A DNA stretch of 64,000 nt from Pseudomonas sp. PDM14 (GCF_014851905.1 NZ_JACVAQ010000001.1:1736001-1800000); one strand, 5' to 3'; positions 46,845 through 55,595 are shown, counted from the stretch's first letter. Numbers and translations: made by a program. The notes: generated by a model not told the origin, from the sequence alone.

Positions 46845-48286
46845 TGCACACCGCACACTTCGACGGCAGCTTCGCCGGCTGGCGCAGCGAGGCCAGGCGT
46901 TTGCTGCAGGCAGGCATCGCACCGCACACGGTGAACTGGCAGTCGGATAACCGAGACAGCGGCCTGTTTGTCGAGCTCGCGCCAGAGCCGGCGCCCTCTT
47001 CGCCGGCACCAGCGCTGCGCATTCCTCGGGAATTGCCCGAGCTGCTGGAAAGCGCGGCACGCTTTCGCGCCGAGGATCGCTGGGCCCTGCTCTACCGCAT
47101 ACTCTGGCGCGTCACCCAGGGCGACCGCGCCGCCATGCTCGCAGGCGACAGCGACGGCAGCGTACTGCAGCGGCGGATCAAGAGCGTGCGCCGTGAAGCT
47201 CACCACATGCACGCCTTCCTGCGCTTTCGCGAACGACCAGCCGCAGCCGGCGCGCCAACCTTCGTCGCCTGGCACGAACCGGCACACGACATCCTCGACA
47301 GCGCTGCCGGGCATTTCGCCGAGCGCCTGGGGCGCGCTACCTGGCTGATCGCCACGCCGGATGCCGCTGCGCTATGGGACGGCGCGCAGATGCGTATCCT
47401 GCGACCCTGCCCCGATGAACTGCGCGATCTGGCGCGCGGTGCCGACGACCCCGGCGCCGACCTTTGGCTGGCGTACTACGGCGCCACCTTCAACCCGGCG
47501 CGACTCAATCAGGACGTGCTGGAAAGCAACATGCCGGTGCGTTTCTGGAAGGATCTACCCGAAGGCCCACTGGTTCCGCAGCTGATGAGCCAGGCCCGCG
47601 CCGGCCAGCAGCGCCTGGCGCAGACCGCCAGCGTCGGCGAGCGTAGCGGCAAGGAAGTGCTGATCGCCAGCGACAAGGCCCAGCCGCAACGACCGCCGAG
47701 CACGTCATTGGGCGATTGCCGCGACTGCGCGATCTGGCGTGACGCCACCTGTGCAGTGCCTGGAGAGGGGCCGCGCGACGCACGCATCATGCTGATCGGC
47801 GAACAGCCGGGTGATCAGGAAGACCTCGCCGGCCGTCCCTTCATCGGCCCCGCGGGCCAGGTTCTGCAGCGCGCCCTGGCTCAGGCCGACCTGACGCGCG
47901 AGGCGCTGTACCTGACCAACGCGGTGAAGCACTTCAAATGGCTGCCACGTGGCGGCCCGCATAGCCGCGCCGCCACACGCCTGCACGCGACGCCGAAACC
48001 GGGTGAGATCAAGGCTTGCCGACGCTGGCTCAGCGAGGAGCTGGAGCAGATTGCGCCCGACGTGGTCGTGGTGCTCGGCAAGACAGCGCTGGCGTCGCTG
48101 CTGCAGACGTTCGAGCCGCAGCGCCTGCGCCTGGCGGATTATGTGGGACAGCCGTTCCGAAACGGCAGGCAGTGGGTGGTGGTGGCGCCGCATCCGGCAG
48201 CGGTGCTGCGGGCGGGTGAAGGCGGCGAACAGCGCTTCGCGGAGCTGGTCACCGCCCTGGAACAGGCCCGTCAGCTGACGGCGTAG
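46844..48286 (+). CDS. DUF4130 / uracil-DNA glycosylase (UdgX-like) fusion protein
   Basis: A 480-residue two-domain protein. Residues about 1-250 form DUF4130 (TIGR03915-type, always linked to radical-SAM partners). Residues about 285-480 form a family 4/UdgX-type UDG: GEQPGDQED (319-327) is the UdgX version of motif A, NAVKHFK ends at 365, and motif B is HPAAVL (His450). Candidate iron-sulfur cysteines are 292, 295, 303 and 392. The RLHATP segment (His381) aligns with the RRIHKTP loop of UdgX, whose His binds uracil-DNA covalently. The ATG overlaps the stop codon of the radical-SAM gene (TGATG), so the two are translationally coupled. Confidence 0.92.
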   Translation: MHTAHFDGSFAGWRSEARRLLQAGIAPHTVNWQSDNRDSGLFVELAPEPAPSSPAPALRIPRELPELLESAARFRAEDRWALLYRILWRVTQGDRAAMLAGDSDGSVLQRRIKSVRREAHHMHAFLRFRERPAAAGAPTFVAWHEPAHDILDSAAGHFAERLGRATWLIATPDAAALWDGAQMRILRPCPDELRDLARGADDPGADLWLAYYGATFNPARLNQDVLESNMPVRFWKDLPEGPLVPQLMSQARAGQQRLAQTASVGERSGKEVLIASDKAQPQRPPSTSLGDCRDCAIWRDATCAVPGEGPRDARIMLIGEQPGDQEDLAGRPFIGPAGQVLQRALAQADLTREALYLTNAVKHFKWLPRGGPHSRAATRLHATPKPGEIKACRRWLSEELEQIAPDVVVVLGKTALASLLQTFEPQRLRLADYVGQPFRNGRQWVVVAPHPAAVLRAGEGGEQRFAELVTALEQARQLTA

Positions 48287-48290
48287 CGGG

Positions 48291-49436
48291 TCAGCGGAAG
48301 CGCCGGCCCGGATCTTCCTCGCTGACTTCCAGGCTCAGGCCCTGGCTCATGCTGGTCAGGTGATCGCCGTCGGTTTCCGAGCCAAGCTTGATCATCAGGC
48401 GCAGGTCGTTCGCCGAGTCGGCGTACAGCAGCGCATCTTCGTAGGTGATCTCGCCCTGGGTGTAGAGGTTATACAGCGCCTGGTCGAAGGTCTGCATGCC
48501 CAATTCGGTGGAGCGCTTCATCAGCGACTTCAGCTCATGTACCTCACCCTTGCGGATCAGGTCAGCGGCCAGCGGGGTGTTGATCAGTACCTCGATCACC
48601 GCGCGGCGGCCCTTGCCGTCCGGCGTCGGCACCAGTTGCTGGGCGACGATGGCCTTGAGGTTGAGCGACAGGTCCATCCACACCTGGTTCTGCCGATCCG
48701 GCGGGAAGAAGTTGATGATCCGGTCCAGCGCCTGGTTGGCATTGTTGGCGTGCAGGGTGGCCAGGCACAGGTGGCCGGTTTCGGCGAAGGCCACGGCGTG
48801 GTCCATGGTCTCGCGGGTACGCACCTCGCCAATCAGGATCACGTCCGGCGCCTGGCGCAGGGTGTTCTTCAGGGCGACCTCGAAGGACTCGGTGTCGATG
48901 CCCACTTCACGCTGGGTGACGATGCAGCTCTGGTGCTGGTGGATGTATTCGATCGGGTCTTCGATGGAAATGATGTGGCCGCTGCTGTTCTTGTTGCGGT
49001 AGCCGATCATCGCCGCCAGCGAGGTCGATTTGCCGGTGCCGGTGGCCCCGACGAACAGCACCAGGCCGCGCTTGGTCAGGGCCAGTTTCTTCAGCACTTC
49101 CGGCAGCTTGAGGTCTTCAAGGGTCGGAATGTTGGTCTCGATGCGGCGCAGTACCATGCCGGCGAGGTTGCGCTGGTAGAAGGCGCTGACGCGGAAACGA
49201 CCAATGCCGCGGGCGCTGATGGCGAAGTTGCACTCATGGTTTTCGGCGAAGTCGCGGCGCTGCTGCTCATTCATCACCGCATGCACGGTTTCACGGGCCT
49301 GCTCAGGCGACATGGGCGTCTTGGTCACGGGCATGATCTTGCCGTTGACCTTCATCGACGGGGGCACACCGGCGGTGATGAACAGGTCGGACCCGCCCTT
49401 TTCCACCATCAGTCGCAGCAGCTTTTCGAATTCCAT
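48291..49436 (-). CDS. pilU: Twitching motility ATPase PilU
   Basis: A 381-residue hexameric secretion ATPase that assists PilT in retracting type IV pili. The N-terminus MEFEKLLRLMVEKGGSDLFI is typical. Walker A is VGATGTGKSTSL, followed by the Asp box IISIEDPIEYIH, Walker B VILIGEVRTRETMDHA and the His box. The C-terminal tail ends LEVSEEDPGRRFR. The start at 49436 gives the usual length. It lies downstream of pilT on the same strand across 121 bp. Confidence 0.97.
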   Translation of the reverse strand: MEFEKLLRLMVEKGGSDLFITAGVPPSMKVNGKIMPVTKTPMSPEQARETVHAVMNEQQRRDFAENHECNFAISARGIGRFRVSAFYQRNLAGMVLRRIETNIPTLEDLKLPEVLKKLALTKRGLVLFVGATGTGKSTSLAAMIGYRNKNSSGHIISIEDPIEYIHQHQSCIVTQREVGIDTESFEVALKNTLRQAPDVILIGEVRTRETMDHAVAFAETGHLCLATLHANNANQALDRIINFFPPDRQNQVWMDLSLNLKAIVAQQLVPTPDGKGRRAVIEVLINTPLAADLIRKGEVHELKSLMKRSTELGMQTFDQALYNLYTQGEITYEDALLYADSANDLRLMIKLGSETDGDHLTSMSQGLSLEVSEEDPGRRFR

Positions 49437-49557
49437 GGTTCCCTCACCTATCAGATGCGAAACCCCGGCACGACCAACAGGTGGCCGCCCGCCGGGGCGA
49501 GCCATCGGCGGTTCTGGCCGCCGGTGGATGGCCGGATGAGTCCGACCGCTGTTTTAT

Positions 49558-50592
49558 TTAGAAGTTTTCCGGCTGCTTGGCCTTCTCGCGCGCCGCTTCA
49601 CGGCTGACCACGCCCTTGGCGACCAGCCCCTTGAGGCAGCTGTCGAGGGTCTGCATGCCCAGTGAACCCCCGGTCTGGATCGCCGAGTACATCTGCGCGA
49701 CCTTGTCCTCGCGGATCAGGTTACGGATCGCCGGGGTGCCGATCATGATCTCGTGCGCCGCCACGCGGCCGCCGCCGATCTTCTTCAGCAGGGTCTGCGA
49801 GATGACCGATTGCAGGGATTCCGAGAGCATCGAGCGAACCATGGACTTCTCTTCGGCCGGGAACACGTCGACCACGCGGTCGATGGTCTTGGCGGCAGAG
49901 GTGGTGTGCAGGGTGCCGAACACCAGGTGACCGGTTTCCGCGGCGGTCAGCGCCAGGCGGATGGTCTCCAGGTCACGCATCTCACCGACCAGGATGATGT
50001 CCGGGTCTTCACGCAGTGCCGAACGCAGGGCTTCGGTGAAACCGTGGGTATCGCGGTGCACTTCACGCTGGTTGACCAGGCACTTCTTCGACTCGTGAAC
50101 GAATTCGATCGGGTCTTCGACAGTGAGGATGTGGTGGTACTTGTTGCTGTTGATGTAGTCGAGCATCGCCGCCAGGGTGGTCGACTTGCCCGAACCGGTC
50201 GGGCCGGTGACCAGCACCAGGCCGCGCGGTACATCGGAAATCTTCTTGAAGATCTCACCCATGCCCAGGTCTTCCATGGACAGGACCTTGGACGGAATGG
50301 TCCGGAACACCGCGCCGGCACCGCGGTTCTGGTTGAAGGCGTTGACCCGGAAACGCGCCACGCCCGGGACTTCGAAAGAGAAGTCGGTCTCGAGGAACTC
50401 CTCGAAATCCTTGCGCTGCTTGTCGTTCATGATGTCGTAGATCAGCGCGTGGACCTGTTTGTGGTCCAGAGCCGGCAGGTTGATGCGCCGGACGTCACCA
50501 TCGACGCGAATCATCGGCGGCAATCCCGCCGAGAGGTGCAGGTCCGACGCGCCTTGCTTGGCACTGAACGCCAGCAGCTCGGTAATATCCAT
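49558..50592 (-). CDS. pilT: Pilus retraction ATPase PilT
   Basis: A 344-residue hexameric ATPase that depolymerises type IV pili and powers twitching. The N-terminus MDITELLAFSAKQGASDLHL is followed by Walker A VTGPTGSGKSTTLAAM, the Asp box HILTVEDPIEFVH, Walker B IILVGEMRDLETIRLAL, the His box GHLVFGTLHT and the retraction-specific AIRNLIRE motif. The start at 50592 matches the known length. It diverges from yggS over 72 bp. Confidence 0.98.
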   Translation of the reverse strand: MDITELLAFSAKQGASDLHLSAGLPPMIRVDGDVRRINLPALDHKQVHALIYDIMNDKQRKDFEEFLETDFSFEVPGVARFRVNAFNQNRGAGAVFRTIPSKVLSMEDLGMGEIFKKISDVPRGLVLVTGPTGSGKSTTLAAMLDYINSNKYHHILTVEDPIEFVHESKKCLVNQREVHRDTHGFTEALRSALREDPDIILVGEMRDLETIRLALTAAETGHLVFGTLHTTSAAKTIDRVVDVFPAEEKSMVRSMLSESLQSVISQTLLKKIGGGRVAAHEIMIGTPAIRNLIREDKVAQMYSAIQTGGSLGMQTLDSCLKGLVAKGVVSREAAREKAKQPENF

Positions 50593-50664
50593 GGGACTCC
50601 CCAATCACATGCAAGCAGGTAGAATGCCGCGAACCCCAGACGGGCGGGCTATAGAGCGCAAGTA

Positions 50665-51351
50665 ATGTCCACGATAGCAGAGAATATTGCAAAGGTTCGC
50701 GCACGTATCCGTGAGGCGGCGCATGCCTCGGGACGTGATTTTGCGGCTGTCGGACTGCTCGCCGTGAGCAAGACGCAGAGCGCCGACGCGGTCCGTCAGG
50801 CGCATGCCGAAGGGGTGCGCTATTTCGGTGAAAACTACCTGCAGGAAGCCCTCGCCAAACAGGACGAACTGAGCGATCTGGACTTGATCTGGCACTTTAT
50901 CGGCCCCATTCAATCGAACAAGACCAAGCTGATTGCCGAGAACTTCCAGTGGGTGCATTCGGTGGACCGCCTGAAAGTGGCCGAACGCCTGGCCGCCCAG
51001 CGCCCGGCGCACCTGCCTGCGCTCAACGTGTGCCTGCAGGTGAACGTCAGCGGCGAAGCCAGCAAGTCCGGCTGCACGCCGCAGGAGCTGCCGGCACTGG
51101 CACAGGCCGTTACACAACTGCCGCAGCTGAAACTGCGCGGATTGATGACAATCCCCGAACCTACCGAGGATGCCGCCGAGCAGCACGCCGCCTTCGCCCG
51201 CCTGCGTGCGCTGCGCGACAACCTGCAACTGGACCTCGATACCCTGTCCATGGGCATGAGCCATGACCTGGAGGCCGCCATCGCCGAAGGCGCGACCTGG
51301 GTCCGCGTCGGCACGGCCCTGTTCGGCGCCCGCGACTACGGCCCGCGCTGA
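50665..51351 (+). CDS. yggS: Pyridoxal phosphate homeostasis protein YggS
   Basis: A 228-residue PLP-binding TIM-barrel protein (PLPBP family) that buffers PLP. The PLP lysine lies in LLAVSKTQSADAV (about residue 36). Family blocks are RYFGENYLQEAL, WHFIGPIQSNKTKLI, GLMTIPEP, LSMGMSHDLEAAI and VRVGTALFGARDY. It is divergent from pilT and 34 bp upstream of proC, the standard yggS-proC-yggT order. Confidence 0.96.
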   Translation: MSTIAENIAKVRARIREAAHASGRDFAAVGLLAVSKTQSADAVRQAHAEGVRYFGENYLQEALAKQDELSDLDLIWHFIGPIQSNKTKLIAENFQWVHSVDRLKVAERLAAQRPAHLPALNVCLQVNVSGEASKSGCTPQELPALAQAVTQLPQLKLRGLMTIPEPTEDAAEQHAAFARLRALRDNLQLDLDTLSMGMSHDLEAAIAEGATWVRVGTALFGARDYGPR

Positions 51352-51385
51352 ACACAACCGCATTGAAGATCGAAGGAAAGCGCAC

Positions 51386-52207
51386 ATGAGTCACCCACGA
51401 ATCGCCTTCATCGGCGCCGGCAACATGGCGGCCAGCCTGATCGGCGGCCTGCTCGCCCAGGGCACGCCGGCCAGTCACATCCGCGCCAGCGACCCCGGTG
51501 CCGAGCAACGCGCCAAGGTCGCCGCCGAGTACGGCATCGAGCTGTTCGAGAACAATGCCGACGCCATCGCCGGCGCCGACGTGGTGGTGCTGGCCACCAA
51601 GCCGCAGGTGCTCAAGGGCGTCTGCCAGGCACTGGCGCCGAGCCTCGCCGCCGGGCAACTGGTGGTGTCCATCGCCGCCGGCATCAGCTGCGCCAGCCTG
51701 GGCAACTGGCTCGGCGCAACACGCGCCATCGTCCGCTGTATGCCCAACACCCCGGCACTGCTGCGCCAGGGCGTCAGCGGCCTGTACGCCAACGCCCATG
51801 TCGACAGCGCGCAGCGCCAACTGGCCGAGCAACTGCTCAGCGCCGTCGGCCTGGCCCTGTGGCTGGATCAGGAGCAGCAGATCGACGCGGTCACCGCCGT
51901 CTCCGGCAGCGGCCCGGCGTACTTCTTCCTGCTGATCGAAGCGATGACCGCCGCCGGCGAGAAGCTCGGCCTGCCGCGTGCCATCGCCGAACAGCTGACC
52001 GTGCAGACTGCCCTGGGCGCCGCGCACATGGCCAGCGGTAGTGATGTCGACGCCGCCGAACTGCGCCGCCGCGTGACCTCGCCCAACGGCACCACCGAAG
52101 CGGCGATCAAGGCCTTCCAGGCCGGCGGCTTTGAAGCGCTGGTGCAACAGGCGCTGGACGCAGCAGCACACCGCTCCGCCGAACTCGCCGAGCAGCTTGG
52201 TCAATAA
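51386..52207 (+). CDS. proC: Pyrroline-5-carboxylate reductase
   Basis: Last step of proline synthesis: NAD(P)H-dependent reduction of pyrroline-5-carboxylate. The 273-residue protein has the Rossmann start RIAFIGAGNMAASLIGGLLA, VVVLATKPQVL, VRCMPNTPALLRQGVSGLYA and the C-terminal AVSGSGPAYFFLLIEAMT and VTSPNGTTEAAI. The start at 51386 follows GAAGGAAAG; a longer open frame overlapping yggS has no conserved sequence. Confidence 0.97.
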   Translation: MSHPRIAFIGAGNMAASLIGGLLAQGTPASHIRASDPGAEQRAKVAAEYGIELFENNADAIAGADVVVLATKPQVLKGVCQALAPSLAAGQLVVSIAAGISCASLGNWLGATRAIVRCMPNTPALLRQGVSGLYANAHVDSAQRQLAEQLLSAVGLALWLDQEQQIDAVTAVSGSGPAYFFLLIEAMTAAGEKLGLPRAIAEQLTVQTALGAAHMASGSDVDAAELRRRVTSPNGTTEAAIKAFQAGGFEALVQQALDAAAHRSAELAEQLGQ

Positions 52208-52246
52208 AGCGCCACTCGGTCAAAACGAACAACTGGGTCAATAAAG
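52199..52246. repeat. Direct repeat GGTCAATAAAG at the proC 3' end
   Basis: The 11-mer GGTCAATAAAG, which includes the proC stop codon, occurs at 52199-52209 and again at 52236-52246 just before the yggT ribosome-binding site (AGGAG). Confidence 0.7.
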
Positions 52247-52254
52247 GAGCCTTC

Positions 52255-52848
52255 ATGTCCGGAATCTCGGAAGCCCTCATCTATATCATCCAGACGCTGG
52301 GCAGCCTGTACCTGCTGATCGTCCTGTTGCGCTTCGTCCTGCAACTGGTGCGCGCGGACTTCTACAACCCGCTCAGCCAGTTCACCGTGAAGGCCACGCA
52401 GCCGCTGCTCAAGCCGCTGCGCAAGATCATCCCCGGCTTCGGCGGCCTGGACCTGGCGTCCCTGGTGCTGGCGATCCTCGTGCAACTGCTGCTGATGGTG
52501 GTGATCATCACCATTGCCGGGGTCAACCCGGCCAGCGTCGGCTTGCAGCTGCTGGTCTGGTCGATCATCGCGGTCACCTCGCTGTTCCTGAAGATTTTCT
52601 TCTTCGCCATGATCATCAGCGTGATCCTCTCCTGGGTCGCGCCGGGCAGCCACAACCCGGGCGCCGAACTGGTCAACCAGATCTGCGAACCGCTGCTGGC
52701 GCCCTTCCGCCGCCTGCTGCCGAACCTCGGCGGCCTGGATATCTCGCCGATCTTCGCCTTCATGGCGCTGCACCTGATCGACCGTTTCGTGATCGGCAAC
52801 CTGGCGGCGATGACCCAGATGCCGACCATTCTCAGCCCCTTCATCTAA
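52255..52848 (+). CDS. yggT: YggT family inner-membrane protein
   Basis: A 197-residue membrane protein with two YggT domains. About four spans are visible: IIQTLGSLYLLIVLLRFVLQ, LVLAILVQLLLMVVIITIAG, IIAVTSLFLKIFFFAMIISV, and a C-terminal stretch IFAFMALHLID. Each domain carries the FYNPLSQFTVKATQPLLKPL-type motif, in the second as NPGAELVNQICEPLLAPFR. Function is unclear; a role in osmotic or K+ adaptation has been proposed for relatives. The start at 52255 follows AAAGGAG. Confidence 0.93.
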   Translation: MSGISEALIYIIQTLGSLYLLIVLLRFVLQLVRADFYNPLSQFTVKATQPLLKPLRKIIPGFGGLDLASLVLAILVQLLLMVVIITIAGVNPASVGLQLLVWSIIAVTSLFLKIFFFAMIISVILSWVAPGSHNPGAELVNQICEPLLAPFRRLLPNLGGLDISPIFAFMALHLIDRFVIGNLAAMTQMPTILSPFI

Positions 52849-52856
52849 GAAGCGTC

Positions 52857-53009
52857 TTTCAAATTCGGCGAGCGAAGGTCAGGCAAGGCGCTACGTTAGT
52901 AACAGCCTTCGGCTGGTCAAAATGGCTGAGGACGCGGAGTTTACGAGCTGTAAATGAGCATTCCGAAGCCATTTTTAACGCCGCATCACCGAGCACAGCC
53001 AATTTGAAA
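52857..53009. mobile_element. 153-bp MITE-like element at the yggT-yggU junction
   Basis: Bounded by perfect 9-bp inverted ends TTTCAAATT (52857-52865) and AATTTGAAA (53001-53009), with extended partial pairing GGC/GCC next to them. A second inverted pair AAAATGGCT (52919-52927)/AGCCATTTT (52967-52975) lies inside. There is no protein-coding capacity of its own. The right end contains the TTG that serves as the yggU start. This type of short structured repeat is probably mobilised in trans; no clear target-site duplication is visible. Confidence 0.65.
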
Positions 53010-53309
53010 TCTGCTTCGAGCTGGTACCGCTGGGATGGCGCCGACCTGATCATCGACTGCCATCTCCAGCCCAAGGCCAGCCATGACGAATTCTGCGGCC
53101 TGCACGGCGAGCGGCTGAAAATCCGCCTCACCGCGCCGCCCGTGGAAGGCAAGGCCAACGCCCATCTGCTGGCCTTTCTCGGCAAGGCCTTCGGCGTCGC
53201 CAAGAGCCAGGTCAGCCTGGAAAGCGGCGAGCTGAACCGACAGAAACGCATGCGCATCCGGGCGCCGCAGCGGTTGCCGGATCTGCCCGGCCTCGGCCCC
53301 GCCACCTGA
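53004..53309 (+). CDS. yggU: DUF167 / YggU family protein with a TTG start inside a repeat element
   Basis: A 101-residue small cytosolic protein of the YggU fold. Family sequence begins at WYRWDGADLIIDCHLQPKAS and continues LKIRLTAPPVEGKANAHLLA and FLGKAFGVAKSQVSLESGE. Function unknown. No ATG or GTG start lies upstream in frame after the last stop; the first candidate is TTG at 53004, inside the right inverted end of the MITE-like element. The Shine-Dalgarno is poor. The original start codon was probably replaced by the insertion, so translation may be reduced. Confidence 0.85.
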   Translation: MKSASSWYRWDGADLIIDCHLQPKASHDEFCGLHGERLKIRLTAPPVEGKANAHLLAFLGKAFGVAKSQVSLESGELNRQKRMRIRAPQRLPDLPGLGPAT

Positions 53310-53554
53310 GCGATCCGCTCTGGATCGCCCCTCGCAGCAACCCGCTGAGCGACCGCTCGTAGCCCTGGCGCGACCGCAGGTGAAGCCCGCCGTGCCTGCT
53401 TGATTGACGCCATCAAATTGCCACGCATAATGCGTCGATATCCGGCAACGCCCAGGCGTTGGTGCGGATCGCTGCACGCGTTGCTTTCACGGTACCGAAT
53501 GCCCCGAACCGCCCCGACCATCGCAGGATGCACACGCCGAGAGGAGAGCCCGGA

Positions 53555-55543
53555 ATGAGCATGGAACGTCTCAGTCAGCAGGTCGACGCCTACGTCGCCT
53601 GGAAGCGCGAGCTGATGCGCGAGATCACCCGCTACCGTAGCTGGCTGGTGCACAACCGCCTCGGCTCCGAAGCGGTGGATACCCGCCTGGAGCGCGCCCT
53701 GCGCCTGCTGCGCACCGACCACATCACCCTGGCCTTCGTCGGCGAGTTCTCCCGCGGCAAGACCGAGCTGATCAACAGCCTGTTCTTCTCCCAGTACGGC
53801 CAGCGCATGCTGCCGTCGCAGGCCGGGCGCACCACCATGTGCCCCACCGAGCTGTTCTTCGACCCCCGCTCCGAGCGCTCCTACATCCGCCTGCTGCCCA
53901 TCGAGACCCGCACCGCCTCGGCCAGCGTCGCGCAATTCAAGCGCATCCCGCGGCATTGGGTGAACATCCCACTGGACACCAGCGACCCGGACAACATGGT
54001 CCAGGCCTTCGCCCAGGTCGCCAAGACCAAGCCGATGCCGGTGGAACAGGCGATCCAGCTCGGCTTCCACCCGGACATGCTGGAAAGCTCCGGCAAGCCC
54101 GGCCAGGTGCTGGTGCCGGCCTGGCGTCACGCCATCGTCAATTTCGATCACCCGTTGCTGCGCCAGGGCCTGCGCATCCTCGACACGCCCGGCCTCAACG
54201 CCCTGGGCAGCGAGCCGGAACTGACCCTGTCGATGCTGCCGAGCGCCCAGGCGATCATCTTCCTGCTGGCCGCCGACACCGGCGTCACCGCCAGCGACAT
54301 GGCGATCTGGCAACAGCACATCCGCCAGCTCGACGACGACACCCAGGCCAGCCTGTTCGCCGTGCTGAACAAGATCGACGTGCTCTGGGACGACCTCGCC
54401 GGCGATGCCTTCGTCAACCAGGCCATCGCCCAGATCCAACACGCCACCGCGCGCCAGCTCGGCATCAGTGCCGACAACGTGCTGCCACTGTCGGCCAAGC
54501 AGGCGATGCTGGCCAAGGTGCGCAAGGACGACGCATTGCTCGAACGCAGCCAGCTCGGTCATCTGGAAAATCTGCTCTGCGAGCGCATCGTCGCGCAGAA
54601 GGAGCGCCTGCTCGAAGACCGCGTGGTGCACCAGGTGCTGGCGCTGCTCAACAACAGCCAGCACGTGCTCAGCCTGCGCCTGGAGAAAGTGCGTGAGCAG
54701 CAGGCGCTGCTCTCCAACCACCAGCAGGACAACGGCCAACTGCTGTTCGAGCTGACCGCCAAGACCAAGGAAGACCACAGTCAGCACCACAAGCGCCTGC
54801 TCGGCCTGAAGACCAACCAGCGCCTGCTGCGCCGCCAGGGCGACCTGCTGCGCGCGGCGATTCGCCCGGAACGCCTCGCGGAGCACCTGGACAAGGTCCG
54901 TGCCGGCCTCAGCGGCAGCTGGACCACCCTGGGCATCAACCAGTCGATCCTGCACTTCTTCCAGTCGGTCGACATCGACCTGGGCAACCTGACCCAGGAA
55001 GCCGAGATGGCCAACAAGATGGTCGCGGCCATCTACCGCCGGCACAACGAGGAAAACCCGCTGCACGGCGTCGACGCGCCGCAGTTCAACAGCCGCCGCT
55101 ACCAGCGCGAGCTGAAACAGCTACAGGACAAGGCCGACCAGTTCCGCCTGCACCTGAAAACCCTGCTGACCGAGCAGAAAGCCCTGACCCGACGTTTCTT
55201 CGCCACCCTGGTGCAGGAAGTCATCGGCATGCACCAGCGCCTGCGCCACGACGCCGAGCAATGGGCCAATGACGCGCTGATGCCGCTGATGCAGCACACC
55301 CTGGAGCACAAGCAGCTGTTGGAAACCCACATGCTGCGCCTCAAGGCACTGGCCCAGGACACCCAGCAGGCACGCCAGCGCGGCCAGCAACTGGCACGCT
55401 ACATTGGCGAACTGGAGACCCAGCTCGGCCAGGCCAACGAAATGCTCCGCGCCCTGCGCCGCCCGGCGCCGATCCAGCGTCAGGGCAAGGTCGTCACCCT
55501 GCCCGGCGCACCACGCCAGCACGGCACCGGTGAACCCGCCTAG
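53555..55543 (+). CDS. Dynamin-like GTPase
   Basis: A 662-residue large GTPase. G1 is GEFSRGKTE (63-71), a G2-region threonine is in QAGRTTMCPTELF, G3 is DTPG (210-213) and G4 is NKID (272-275). Residues about 370-662 are mainly long helices and coiled coil, as in bacterial dynamin-like proteins that remodel or protect membranes. No transmembrane span is evident, and only one dynamin gene is present, whereas many bacterial systems use pairs. The start at 53555 follows GAGGAG. It lies in the yggU-metX interval. Cellular role unknown. Confidence 0.85.
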   Translation: MSMERLSQQVDAYVAWKRELMREITRYRSWLVHNRLGSEAVDTRLERALRLLRTDHITLAFVGEFSRGKTELINSLFFSQYGQRMLPSQAGRTTMCPTELFFDPRSERSYIRLLPIETRTASASVAQFKRIPRHWVNIPLDTSDPDNMVQAFAQVAKTKPMPVEQAIQLGFHPDMLESSGKPGQVLVPAWRHAIVNFDHPLLRQGLRILDTPGLNALGSEPELTLSMLPSAQAIIFLLAADTGVTASDMAIWQQHIRQLDDDTQASLFAVLNKIDVLWDDLAGDAFVNQAIAQIQHATARQLGISADNVLPLSAKQAMLAKVRKDDALLERSQLGHLENLLCERIVAQKERLLEDRVVHQVLALLNNSQHVLSLRLEKVREQQALLSNHQQDNGQLLFELTAKTKEDHSQHHKRLLGLKTNQRLLRRQGDLLRAAIRPERLAEHLDKVRAGLSGSWTTLGINQSILHFFQSVDIDLGNLTQEAEMANKMVAAIYRRHNEENPLHGVDAPQFNSRRYQRELKQLQDKADQFRLHLKTLLTEQKALTRRFFATLVQEVIGMHQRLRHDAEQWANDALMPLMQHTLEHKQLLETHMLRLKALAQDTQQARQRGQQLARYIGELETQLGQANEMLRALRRPAPIQRQGKVVTLPGAPRQHGTGEPA

Positions 55544-55569
55544 CCGAGGCATTTCAAGGCCTTAGCATT

Positions 55570-55595
55570 GGCCCCCATGCTTGCCGCTGGGGGCC
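55570..55595 (+). terminator. GC-rich hairpin after the dynamin-like gene
   Basis: The 7-bp stem GGCCCCC (55570-55576)/GGGGGCC (55589-55595) has a 12-nt loop and is followed shortly by CTTT. It lies 26 bp past the stop codon and 45 bp before metX. A weak terminator or leader hairpin is possible. Confidence 0.4.
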
